Positions 1 through 13,700 of a stretch of DNA of 64,000 nt are shown here, in pieces. The notes below the pieces were generated by a model, which was given only the letters and a program-made list of their open reading frames with translations, was not told the origin of the DNA and ran no database searches. A program made the translations under genes and the position numbers. The stretch lies in contig OZ024854.1 of NCBI GenBank assembly GCA_964017155.1, positions 54,119,941 through 54,183,940 of the forward strand, written 5' to 3'. Source of the DNA: Oasisia sp. SBJ-2009 (Eukaryota; Annelida; Polychaeta; Sabellida; Siboglinidae). The stretch's first letter is position 1. Every line of letters starts with the position of its first letter.

Positions 1-1450
1 AGGCCACAAAAGTGCCCAAAAAAACTTAATTTTACAATCATATTAAATTCTATTTTCCAAACATACTCGAGCAATGTAGTCAGATGACATGTATGATTTG
101 AGATCAGTAAAATTAGTTATTGGTATGTAAGTACAACATTTAAAACCAATAATAACTAGAATCGTGAAAGTGCAATACAATGTAATACCAAATTATCTAT
201 TCAAACATGATACCACAGAAAAAAGCATTCTAATGGGCATAGACCATTTCTCTCTTGATAATTATCCACCCAGGCATTTCCCTATGGCACTGATTATAAA
301 ATGTATATGTGAACCTTTCCTCGTCTGACTGCTTTTTTCTGGTTTATAAGTAATAATTTCCATTTGATAAACCATTAAACCTTATTGCAGTTCCATTAGC
401 CATAAAGGTATGTGGCTGGTATGCTGACTGTCTTCATAAATACTTTATGAAGAGCAATTAACTGTGTGTCTGTGTGTGTATCAGTAATTTTTATTAATTA
501 GATATTTGAAGGTATTTCTTGCTTGTAGGTCATAGGGTATAATGGTCAACAGTTCAGGCTTAATTCTTGTGTGTGTGATCCACAGATGCAATATTTATCC
601 TCCAATCAGTAAAGAATTAATTATCATTGTCAGTTACTGCTGATCTTTCTTCTAATTAATTTGGCCAGTACCAGTATTATCTAGTGTTAATCTTAGTCTT
701 GTCATATAAATATTGTTGTTGATTTAGAAACGGAATTATATATACCTGCAATTGCAACAATTTCCACATGATCAATATTAACTATTTCTGTGGGCAGTTC
801 AGTATAATATAGTTTGATGACAAATGCAACTCATGTCATAAAGTTATTATGCCAGTGTTTTAGCACTAATAGTTTAAAACAATAATGTTATAGTTAATAA
901 AGTTATCTGTTTCTTAGCATCTAAGGTCACTGTGGTGTTTTTGGATCGAACATGCCAAAATATGTAGACAGCCAGTCAAAATATTTAGAATGCAATAGTT
1001 GTTGCTGTTTTCACATCAGTCATACACACTCAAAGTCAAACTATGCACATTAATAATCTCATCCACAGTAATTAATTAGTGTTATGGTATAATTATGGGA
1101 CATATTATTCATGGCTCCAATATTTGGATATTTATATGAAATTCAGTTACTTTGGAGCATACTTTGTAAAAATATTATGTGCAATGTTTTGACAGATCAG
1201 CTGTGAGTCTTGGTCACGTGCTCATATTATGGGAGATGGCTCATAATTGTTTTAATGCAATAGTTGTTTGAATTGCAATACAACATCATGTATATTCCAT
1301 TTAGGAGTTTCCCCGTTTATCCCACTTTTTACAACTAACTACCCTTTATTTCAGGATTTTTCACACAATGGTGTTTACCAGTATTTCGGATGGGGAACTG
1401 TGCTGCCTTTCAGTCACGGATGTGTGTTCTTTCTGTCTCTCTCTCTCTAG
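1..1450. other. AT-rich sequence upstream of the first visible PLXDC exon
   Basis: This is presumably intron. No exon, repeat boundary or promoter could be recognised. The pyrimidine tract at 1429-1450 is the acceptor of exon a. Confidence 0.5.
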
Positions 1451-1794
1451 ATACCAATCCAGCATACACATCACTTGTGGGTGATGTCCCTTTCATTAAT
1501 GTCCACCTGGAAACTGAAGCTGATGCAGACTACACTGGCCGAGTACGCAGACAGGTCGACGGTAACTACAAAATGACTGAAGTTGAAACGACAACACCAC
1601 CATTATCATCATCATCATACAGAGAGACAACGGCAGTGCCTAGACAACCAACTTCAAGAGCTCCTATTGCTGCTAGACTTACTATGACTAGTACAGCAAC
1701 TACTAAAATGACTGACTCAGCCACACCGCTGGCCACTGCTGCACCGTCGTCATCAGTTGCTTCTATGACTACAGAGAAAACTACTGTAGTAAAG
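1451..1794 (+). CDS. PLXDC-like exon a (Ser/Thr-rich N-terminal linker)
   Basis: A TCTCTCTCTCTAG acceptor precedes 1451 and AAG|gtaaac follows 1794. The exon starts with the last two bases of a split codon, so at least one coding exon lies upstream. It encodes about 114 residues. The first third is acidic ([11 protein letters not shown]), followed by a possible basic site GRVRRQ. The remainder is rich in Thr, Ser and Ala ([25 protein letters not shown]), as expected for an O-glycosylated, disordered extracellular linker. Vertebrate PLXDC proteins have an acidic and variable segment in the same place. Confidence 0.85.
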
Positions 1795-4700
1795 GTAAAC
1801 TGGTTAATTCATAACTATATAATAATAATAAATAACAGTATTTGTCTATGCCATATCTCTAGCAATAAAACTATTCAGAACCAGAGGCGCATTACACTTT
1901 ACATGAATATACAGAGTAATTATCTTAAAATATAAAATAGAGATGTAGTTGTAAAATAAATAGATCGGTAAAAAAATTCAATATAAATAATATTAGTCTT
2001 AATAATACTAAAATATAAAAACTGATAAATATTAGTTAATTATATTACAATTTAAAAATAAATAAATAATAAAATAGTTGATAAATAGTAGATATTAAAA
2101 ATAGTAGATATTAAAAATAAATAATAGTTAATTATATTACAATTATAAAAGATAATCAAATGGTTGATAAATAGTACATATTAATTAAAAAAAATTGTGT
2201 TTTATAAAAATGCTCTTTTAAAGTGAAAACGGTCTTATAAACAGAAATGTCTTCAGTTGCATCTTGAAAGAACTGAGGGAGTAACTGTTGTTAATTATTA
2301 TTATTATTATTAATTATTATGAGTATTCATGATTTATAATAAAACCTAATTATTAGTAATTAAGCAGGGGAAACACTGCACACACTAGCTACTTGGCCAT
2401 CATTCGGAATGTGCAGCAAACATTGTAGTATTCTCCAGTGATGTTTCTTATGAAATACATTTGTAATTATAGCAAGTTGTCTGGGATATGTCAAATTCAG
2501 GTTGGTGGGTAGAGGATGGCTTCTATGTGTGTAAAGTCACACACTCATACAAACCTAATATTATATTGGATTTTTGTGTCATGTTGAATGCCTGATGGTT
2601 TTCATCATTCCTTTATCTGATAAACCTGCATGAAAAATTATATAATTGTTCAAAACTTCAATATGTTGGGTTCTATCTGTTCTACCTTTTTATTTTTTGT
2701 TCATCTGCTTTCATGAACATTTTAACCTACCTAGTATTGACTAAACATAACGTAACTTGTGCAAATTGGACGGACGGACGGACGGACGGACGGACGGACG
2801 GACGGACGGACGGACGGACGGACGGACGGACGGACGGACGGACGGATGCTACATGCTTGGGTGTGCTTCGTGCTTATTAAATTATTGTGCCTCTTGCACT
2901 GCAGGAGACAGACCACACATACTACAAGTCCAGACTGGTGACAGGTAGAGACGCTCTCAAGTATTTTGTCAGTTACGAGGACATGGAGAGACATGGCCGG
3001 ATAACGCACGAAGAGTTGTCATCCAGCTACCGAAGAGCCTTTGTAAGTTTCAACTTTATGTATGTTATCTTCTGTGGTCATTTCTTCTGTGAGTGACCTC
3101 AGGTAAATAAGGGTGTAAGGTTGTTATATTGTTCATGGTTTTTCTTTCGGGTTCTCGTTTTAAGTTGTGCTAGTCACTCCACTCCAAGACCTGTCATGCT
3201 CTCCAATCGCCCCAATCCAAGACCTGTCATGCTCCAGTCGCTCCACTCCAACACCTGTCATGCTCCAGTCGCTCCACTCCAACACCTCTCATACTCCAGT
3301 CGCTCCACTCCAAGACCTGTCATGCTCCAGTTGCTCCACTCCAACACCTGTCATGCTTCAGTCGTTCCACTCCAACACCTGTCATGCTCCAGTCGCTCCA
3401 CTCCAAGACCTGTCATGCTCCAGTTGCTCCACTCCAACACCTGTCATGCTTCAGTCGCTCCACTCCAACACCTCTCATACTCCAGTCGCTCCACTCCAAG
3501 ACCTGTCATGCTCCAGTTGCTCCACTCCAACACCTGTCATGCTTCAGTCGCTCCACTCCAACACCTCTCATACTCCAGTCGCTCCACTCCAAGACCTGTC
3601 ATGCTTCAGTCGCTCCACTCCAACACCTGTCATGCTCCAGTCGCTCCACTCTAACACCTGTCATGCTCCAGGCGCTCCACTGCAAGACCTGTCATGCTCC
3701 AGTTGCTCCACTCCAAGACCTGTCATGCTCCAGTAGCTCCACTCCAAGACCTGTCATGTAATGTTTATGTGGCATGGTGACGTAGTGGGTAAATTGGTAG
3801 ACTCAACCTAGAAGAACCTTCGTTCACATCACATTGCTGAAATTCACTCAGCTGAATGAACGAGCTTCTGGCTGTATGCAGTGGTGGATATGTGTTTGTA
3901 TATGAGCAGTCTTTGCAGTGTGGCTGAACGCTTTCTGGATGTAAATTGCGTTTGACTGAACTGGTCTGCCTGGGACTGGGAGGGGCGTGTAAAGTGACTT
4001 GAGAAGTCCTATGGCGTGTCTGCTACATAGCATGTACTTGTTAGATGAATTATTATAATAGTATTGGTATATTGGGAAGATATGCTACATATCCAAGTTC
4101 ATGTGCTTCTATTGATTGTTTGCCAGCTGAGGTTATGTTGGGCTGTCCCTGTGAGGCTGTTTACTGCCTGTGCCTCAAGGCTGTACTTACCTGGGTCTAA
4201 ATAGCCATTAGCCAAACAATTAATCACACAGCAGACTGAGCTGGAGCTGTATGCAGTGAATGAACCTACCCACATATGTGAGAATCACGAAACCGATGCT
4301 CAAACCAACATTCAAAATCTTTTAATCAGTTTTACCAAGAGCACCAAATGATCCATACGTTGACCTCCTAACATAGGAAAACATTTATTTGGCTATTCGT
4401 TCTTAATATGAGATCAGATATGTTGATGATATATATATATATTTTTAGGATCAAATCCAACTCAGCCAAATACAAATCAGATACACTTGCTTTGCTTTTC
4501 AAGATTTTTCAAACCAAATGCATGGCAATTTATGATTATGATTCAAATACATATATTCTGTGCCTTGGTTGCATTTCCAAATAATGACAAATATTAAAAC
4601 AATTAACTATTGACCCTACCACAGGTGAGAAAAACAGTCTGTCTTGACTGTTGAACGGGTCAGAGAATGTGAGGCAATGCTGTTCCTTTGGTTGGTAGTC

Positions 4701-7700
4701 TTGGTTCAAAACATGTGAATTTGATTGTATGTTCAAATACAGACCAAATACAAATACATGCACATGTGTGATTTCTAATGTAAATATAAATGTACAACAT
4801 TTCTGTATCCAAATACGAATTCAAACATACGTATTTGGACCCAAGCCTGCTGGAGGTACATTATCACTAAACGTAATTGACTCAGTGAAATTCAATCCTG
4901 CTAATAACTACCCAGGGTAAGAGAAAGCGTCCATATGACTGTCTTGTTGTACTTGTCAGTGACACCCCAGTGCACCAACTGCCTCCTCGCTGTTGTGTTC
5001 TTGATCTCACCTTGGCCTGTCAACAATATCTGCATATTTCTCACCTGCTTAGAAACAAGAGATTTAGTTTGTTTGGTTTGTACAGCAGCCTGTATCGCTG
5101 TGGGAGGATTCATCGTGGCTGGTGTTGGTTTCACGTCTGTAAATTACAGCAGGTTTTTTTAGCTAGGTCATTTGTGTTGAGACTGGGGCCGAGATTACAT
5201 GTTCCAGGCCACACCCACGACCACTAAACTTTTCAACCAAAATGATACCAATACTCACAAATATTAGTTATGAAATGCACCTAAAATAATGTGGTTTAAC
5301 AACACTAGAAACCAGAAGATTGAGAGGAGATCAGATTGAGGTGTTTAAAATATTGAATGGGTACGAAAATATTGACAGAAATATTTTTTTCTCGGTGAAG
5401 GAAGAGAGAAGGACTAGAGGACATGGAGTTACATTAGCAAAGAAGCAGTGTAGACTAGATATTAGAAAAAATACATTTTCACAAAGAACAGTAAATGAAT
5501 GGAACAGATTATCAGCTGATTGTGTAGGTACTAGTAGTGTTAATATATTTAAAAATAAAATCGACATATACCTAAGAAGGGCGGGGTATACTTAGATAGG
5601 TTGGACTCTCGATAAGCTAAAGGGCTTCCTAGTCCACCTGCCATCTAGAGTTGAATCTCTAGGTGGCAATCTTGTTAAATGTGTCATGAAATGCGCAAAA
5701 TGAAAATATTGTGCCGTGTTATTTTTCTTCTCGCTAAATATTGATGATAGTTTCATTACTCAGCTAAAATTACTGTTCTGGGAATAGTAAAAACCTGGCA
5801 TATAACGCAGATTTGTAGATTGCATCATAAATACGATCAGTATAGTGCAAGTGTCCGTTTGTTGTGACTATATTTGTAACTTCAAAGGTGATGCTGTTCC
5901 ATATGTTATGCTGTTTATTCTCTTTTGGATCACTGTGCGTGGTGAGCATGTGGGTTTTAGTGGTGGCATGTGTCAGCAGGTTACCCCTTATAGGCAGATA
6001 TCACAATATAATCACATATATTCCAGCATCATGCATTGTGTTCTTTTAATTTACTCCTGATTCATGTTCTTTGTCAAGTGTCAACCTGGTCAATAGTAAT
6101 GACCATCAGTTGACATATCCATATTTGTTACTACCTCAGCATTGACAAAAAGTCACCCTCTATACAACTACCACACAATTCCTGTGGTTTTACACGTAAT
6201 TAAAAATGGGGTGTCAATGAAAATGAACCTAGAAAGATTAGCAAAAAACAGGCTACTTGACACACTTCCATCTCGATATCCGGGTGTAGGTTTATACTAC
6301 GGTATAGAAAGCGACAGTAAAACTGAGACAAAAGGCCTACACACAGTGTCATGTGTTGGCCCCAGTATTCATGGTTCACACCTATGTTTATGGCGGCTTT
6401 GCTTACTGTCACGATACCTTGAATTATTCATGTCAGTGTCGCCATGGTGTTCCGTGTTTTGTATATGTGTCTGTCCTCGGCACGACATTAATTGCCAGGA
6501 GACCATTAGGAGGGGTGTTTATAGCACTCTTTCTGCCCTGCCAGGGTGAATTTGCATTGTATATCCCAGTTTGCTATATACCCACAGTTCTTTGTGCTAA
6601 CTGTTTTACAAATCTTGCAAGGGATTCTGGTGACCATTTCACTAAAACTGCGTTCACACCTACAGCATATAAACCGATTTAGTTAAAAACTGGTTTAGTT
6701 AAACCAGTTTATGTTTGGAAATTGGGAGTGTTCACATGCACAACAGCTATACTATGCTATACTGTCTTAAGGCATGCATGAATTGCACTTGCACTAACCA
6801 GCACTGCGAAATGGTCAAATAATATGATATCAAATGATACTAGTGCCGCCACGCAGTTCTCTTTATTTGCAATGTCAGTATCACGCAGGAGACGTCACTT
6901 GCTGTTGACTCTGTACTTTTGCACGGTGGGATACGGCCATCCATTCTGACCCACCAGGCCACCAGTTATGCCCCCCCCCCCACCTCCAATCACTCGGCCA
7001 GCACATAATTCAAACGATTGGCAAAGCGTAGATAATTTGTCTCCATTTCAATCCTGTCGCAAACTTGGAATTGTGCGATTCTGTGTTTCAATCCTGTTGC
7101 AGCCATTATATAACTATGGATAAGTTTGTTTACTCATATGAACAACATATTCCATATTTTGCTTACTCATGTTGCTCAGATTCACACAGTTGTATGAGTG
7201 AAGTTGTTGCCACATGCATATGTTGATATTTGTCTCCTATGAGTACTACCCATGCAATAATTGTATCATAGCTTAATTTTTCCCTGAGAAGTTGGGGTGT
7301 TTGGTTAAAAAAACATCTACTTGAGGGTGAACTGCTTTGTGCCATAAGCAGTCAAAAATTAAAGCCTGAATTAAAATAATGTAAAAAATACATTACTGTT
7401 AGAAGACACTATAATAATTTTACAACAGCTCGTACTGAACATGCTACACATACTAATAGCTTTTACACCTTTTTAAAGTGACCTACAATTAAGAACATAC
7501 TTGACATATATCCATAGTTATTAGCACTGCCTACATGTAAAGTGATATAGCAGTTATCATAGTGACTAGACCCACCCCTTGGCCTTAATGTTAACTATCA
7601 TAGTCGAGTGCGCCTGCGCAGTGGATGCAGCAAGCCACGAGCAGCCATCGTGAATGTACCGCTAAATATTAATAAAGCTTTTGTAGTTGTATACTGAGTT

Positions 7701-10700
7701 CAAGATGTTGTAATACATGACAATACTGATTGTGATTTTGTGTCTATGTTTCTAATCTCTGTTTTTCTTTTACCAGGCAATAATAATCTCATTCACATTT
7801 CCGTTCTACGGGCACCCGTTGAGAAAAGTCACAGTTGCCACAGGAGGTACGTAGTAACTAAGTAAAATTCAAGATATCTTTCCGAATCCACTGTGATCTG
7901 CTACAGAGTTTTTTCGGTGTCTTTTCGAAACCTTTGTCAGTGTTGAACTGCTGGTTACTAGTCATCCTGTGACTCTTGTTAGTTGTCCAGTGACGATGAA
8001 GGTATCGCAAAGACACCGGTAGCTCCATAGCAGACCACAGTGGACTCGGAAAAGTATCTTGAACAATATTTACAAAGTCACAAGTGGTGTGCGTAATATT
8101 AGTTGCATCGGTTAGGCAAACAGCATGTTCTGGAATGCACAATTCTGACATACGTCACAACATGAATGTTTTACCAAACAGAGCAATCAGTATGTAACAC
8201 GTTGCTGTTTGCAGGCTTCCTCTACATGAGTGACTTTCTCCACCGGTGGCTGACGGCCACGCAGTACATCGCACCACTCATGGCCAACTTTGACACGAGT
8301 CTCAGAAACGAATCTCGTGTCCACTACGCAGACAATGGTAAGTTTTGGTTATTGCTTAAAGTAAAGGTAATTAAGGGCACAGTATCCAGTTTCAGGATTG
8401 TTCAGAACGCCTTACACTTTTCTCCCTGGCAGACCTGTTCAGTCAAACACCATCTCGACTTCTTATCTCATCAAGTATGCTGCAAATAATGCATGAAGAC
8501 TATTTGTAAACCAATATCCACCAGTGTATATAACCAGGTACATAGTCACTGTGCCACTGGGCTGAACTACTGAACTGAACTTTTTGGCCTTGTATTTTGT
8601 ACCCTGTAAAGTTTAACACCTAGCTAATCTACGTGATCAAATTAGTTTATCTGCATTTCCCTTCTGTGTTTCTTTGATGGTAAATTAAGCATCACACATT
8701 TGATCTTTCAATTTATATGTCCGTATGTGTTGCTCTGATTACAGGGAATGGTCTTTGTTTAATGGAAGTGAATCTTACAGAAGTACGTGCAAGACTGATA
8801 AAGAGATTGTGTGTTTTTGTTCAGGTACAGCAATGATTGTTTTATGGGAAAATCTACTTTTGAGAGATAACGAGGAAGGTAGGTAACTGGTATTATTGAA
8901 ACTATTTACTTTGTTGTCAAATTAAGCCGCCCCCAGTTATTGCCGAACAGTTTGACCAAGTTGTTATGTTCCACTTTGTAGATGGACAACATAAGTGTAC
9001 ATACGTGGTGAAATGCAATTTTTAAGCAGTTCATGTATTTCACAATGAAAGTAAATATACCCAATGAATATTAAACTGACTTTTGCATACATCATAATAA
9101 TTTTAAAACAATGTAGTCAGTTCCTTGTTTGATAATGTAATGTTTATTACATTAGAATAAATATACTGCTGCCAGCTTTGCATTAAAAACCCAAAAAGTG
9201 ACTTAAATTTGAAGAAAATATCCAGATACAATACAATACAATACAATACAATACAATACAATACAATACAATACAATACAATACAATACAATACAATACA
9301 ATACAATACAATACAATACAATACAATACAATACAATACAATACAATAAAACTTTATTGTCCCGAACCGGGAAATTCATTTTGCAGCGTTCGTCGTCATA
9401 AAAATATAAAATACAGAGTAGAGAAATAAAAAAAATGCTAATAAATTCATTATTAAAACAGTAAGTGAACATCAATCATAATAAAATACAAGATAAATTC
9501 TATAATATAATTTTAAAATTAAAGTTAAATTGTAATTGTGGTCTTCCTTTTACAAATAAAAAAATAAAATAAAACATACACACATAACGCCAGAGGTGAT
9601 TATCGTTTTGAATTTAGGAGTCGTACTGACATTGGATGAATGAATCTCGCTTTCTGTTTGTTTTGGATGTTATTGTTCTGAACCTTCTGGACGAGGGCAG
9701 AAGGACGTACTCGTTATATAGGATGTGTGTGCTGTCGTTAATTATTTTATTGGCTTTACGGAGAACCTGCTTTTCGTACAAAGCAGTGATAGAGGTTTGT
9801 TTGAGGCCGGTTATTTTGCTACTAATATTTACAACGCGCTGCAATTTATTCTTGTCTTTCTGGCTAACGTTCCCAAACCAACATATAAAAGAAAATGTCA
9901 AAACACTCTGTATACAAGATTTGTAAAACATGGATAAAATGGTGTTATCAATATTAAAGGATCGAAGTTTTCTAAGGCAGTAAAGACGCTGCTGGCATTT
10001 CTTGTACGTGACACTGCAGTGGCGGTCCCATTTCAACTTATTGTCAATTGTTGTGCCGAGGTATTTATACTCGTCAACTACCTCTACCTTGTTATCGTGG
10101 ATGACAGTATCAGACTGGGATGCAGGGTATTTCCTAAAATCAATGCACATGTCTTTGGTTTTTGTTGCATTCAGACACAAATACGATCTATCACACCATG
10201 CAACAAAGTCGTTTAACACAGGACCATGGCCAACTTCATCGTTAGACAACAGACTGAGTAAAGCTGTATCATCTGAGAATTTAATAAAGTACCTATTCGG
10301 ACGGATGCTCCTGCAGTCATTTGTGTATAAAATGAATAAAAGAGGGGATAAGACACATCCTTGGGGTGAGCCAGTGGAAACAACCTTCACGCTAGAAGTT
10401 GTGTTAGAGAAGATAGTTTTACTAGTTCAGCTGAAAGCCATTTAGTGTTTCGAGTATTTTATCATTTCCAAAACCATTCAATCAGCAAACTCATTGCTAT
10501 ATTTACCACTCAAGTTGATGGAAATGACCACCTCATTTTTGTTGTGATCGTACATTTACTATTTACTCAAAATCTTCTTTTTCTGCAGCCACACTTAGAA
10601 AGGTTACCATAGATTTGTAAGTGGTCAAGATCAAGTTATCGGGAATAAACTCCACCCTCGCCCTCCCAGTTTTACTTCATGTCAGATTGCTGAATTTCCT

Positions 10701-13700
10701 TTTCCTTTATCATCTGTAAATTATGCTTCAGCTGGCCCATTCACTTTTGAAGCAATCCTTCACAAAGATGGCACAATCATATTCAGTTATTTTCAGGTGA
10801 GTTATCTAATACACCAAAATATAAATGTTGACATTTACATGTGCAACCTCATGATGGCTTGTTATTATTCAAATTTTATGATAATAAACAATTACCTCTT
10901 GCCAGAGATCTGTAATCACATAATATGTTTCATCGCTGTTGTTCAGTTTTTACCTTTTAAAGTGGGTTCATGGCATGTTTTCATAGACAAGTCCTAGAAA
11001 GACTGGGATGTTCTGAATGGCTTAGAAATGTCTAGAATTCTTAGTTTTCTGAAATAAAATGGTGGACACCCATAATATTCTGTTCTCCACCTAAGGAGAT
11101 CATGAGAGGTACTCTGTAACTGCTGCCTTTTGATTGATTTATGTGAGTGAAAGTTGTATCAGGTGTGTTGTAATTAAACTGAAAGTATATGTTATATGTA
11201 CCATATGGCATATGCTAAACAATTTTACGAAAACTTGGAAATGGCTTGGAACTTTATTGTTGCTTAAATATATTAAACCTGTTGCTAGGTAAAATGTTAG
11301 CAGTTAGACAGATCAAAGGAAAGCCATGGAACAGTTGTATATTTTAGTAATATCATACAGGAACTGCATCTGACAGTAAATAACATTTGTAGTTGTTACT
11401 CTGACTCTGAGACCAACTTAACATTTCAACGGGAATCAAGGGTCGGGTAATGTGTTTCAGATGCCAATGAAGATATCGTCCATCGTGGCCTATAATCACC
11501 CAGTGAAAGTTGGACTGTCGGACGCTTTCTACATCGACACCAACTTCTTCCGTGGAAGTAAGTGTTAATGTCAGGTCAGACTTGTTGTTTCATTTCTTTT
11601 GTTTTGCCTCATAAGTTTAATTTGATACTAAAGTATATCTCATACATTGATGTAGAGCGCAATGGCTCAGGGGTAAAGCTTCAGACTCTTGATTAACAGG
11701 ACCTGGGTTCGAATCCTGTGCTGTGGTGTTAAATGTACCACCTTGGGCAAGATTTTTCACTCTGCATTGCTCCAGTTCACTCAGCTGTATAAATGAGTAC
11801 CTGGCTATAGACAGTGGTGGATATGTTTATGAGCAGCCTTCGTGTATTAATTGTAGCATATGGCTGGATGCCTTCCAGGGAAGTTGAGATGGTGTTTGAT
11901 TGAACAGGTCTGCCAGGGAAGTAAAATGTAAAAGCGCTTTGAGCAGTCCTGAGGACCAGATACTGTGCTATATAAGAACTTGCCTTTGTGTAAATGTCTT
12001 CTAGGTGGATGCCAGCACTATGTATGACCCGACATGTCAAATCAAACCCAGTAAATAGTAACACGGTCGGTCAACTGTTGATTGAGAGAGCAAAGACAAC
12101 AACATGTCCACAGAAACATGCATAATCATATCATTATGTCATGGAAAAGTTCCAAATTTGAGAAATACTTGAGATGATCATGGATCCAGAATTAGAAATT
12201 AGCTAAGCTAGTATTTTGTCAGGATATCTGACTAAAACTCCTGATAGAAAACTGTGTAAATGAGCTAGTGTCTCACAAGAAATACTCCTAATACGTTGGT
12301 CTGCATTTTTGCCAAACAAAATTAAATACGAGCAAAGAAATCAAATTGAGGGGCCAGTTGGAATGTCTGTAGTGCCGACTCAACGAACCATCTACCAGTA
12401 CCACCGTGTCATGATCGACACCACTGAGATCACCAACCACACGGCGGTCATCATTACACCTCTGCCTAGTAAGTCGAGTGTTTGCTCATTTATACATTTC
12501 TCCACCATTCTTTACACCATCGCAAACCTGGTTTGTTGATGCTCAGTAGTGTAGCATGTGAACTGGGCAGTTTAAATGAGTAATACACCATCCATGATTC
12601 TCTAGTCATTGGTTCCTTGCAAAAGAGAAAACATTGGCATTCCAGTAACAATGGTAATTTAAAGAACAACCTTGAGTGTGTGGTGAGTGTATATGATGTT
12701 TAACTTTACAGAAAGCATTTCTACGAATTAATCCTCAAAATGATTGATAATATTCTGTTTAAGATACTTTTCGACTTAGAAAAAGTTATTAGTAAAATAT
12801 TTTTCCAGACTGGAGTACCTTGGCTGTATTTGTGATGTTCAAATCAGCCATATTATCCTTTGTAGTCATGTTAACCCTGCATCTCTATGTGTTCACGTCA
12901 TCAGACTGACTAAATTAATGTTACATTGCATACTATTATTATTATGCTGACATGTATTTTATTTATATGTGGAATCATATATGGTGCAACTCTGCATTGT
13001 ATTTTCACAACGTTGCATTGTAGTGGTAGATCACATATGCATTTAAGGATATTGATATGCTAGAAACAGTACAAAGGAGAGCACCCAAAATGATACCAAA
13101 ACTCAGGAATACTAGTTATGAAGTGTATCTAATGGAATGTACATTAACAATACAAGAAACCAGTTTGAGAGGAGATCAGATAAAAGTGTTTAAAATACCG
13201 AATGGGTATGAAAATATTGACAGAAATGTGTTTATCAGTTAAGGATGAGAGAAGGACTAGAGGACATCTCTTTTCTCGAACAACAGTAAATGACTGGAAC
13301 AGATTATCAACTGATTGTGTAGGTGCTAGTAGTGTATATATATACACATCTAAAAATTAAATCAACATATACCTAAGGGTGGGGTACACATACATAGATG
13401 GGTTGGACTCTCGATAAGCCAAAGGGCTTCCTAGTCCACCTGCCATCTAGAGTTGAATCTCTAGGTGGCAATCTTGTTAAATCTTCTGCCTTCTTGTCGG
13501 CAACGTAGGGTAGCTAGACATCCCTTTTTAGTGTTCTAAGGCAGCTAAAGTTAACCAGCTGAGGTTGTTGCACAGGGACGGACGTGTAGGGGAAAGTCCG
13601 GTATATCTAAGACGGTTGGGATACACATACATATCACTGGTAAATTGAACTGTTCCTGTGCAGCCTGCAACCTCTACAAGACCTGCACACAGTGTCTGAC

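Noticed and set aside
1268..1450. Start codons at 1268 or 1390 as the beginning of PLXDC
   Set aside because: A strong pyrimidine-rich acceptor ends at 1450 and the upstream frame has no signal-peptide-like exon; 1390 runs through the pyrimidine tract.
1795..1935. Continuation of the exon a frame to 1935
   Set aside because: AAG|gtaaac is a good donor, phase matches exon b, and the extension is AT-rich intron-like sequence.
3121..3761. Three overlapping Pro/His/Cys-rich ORFs
   Set aside because: A 31-bp repeat keeps all three frames open; it is intronic in PLXDC.
11652..11730. Possible tRNA gene
   Set aside because: A- and B-box words are present but the cloverleaf does not close, and a SINE body follows.
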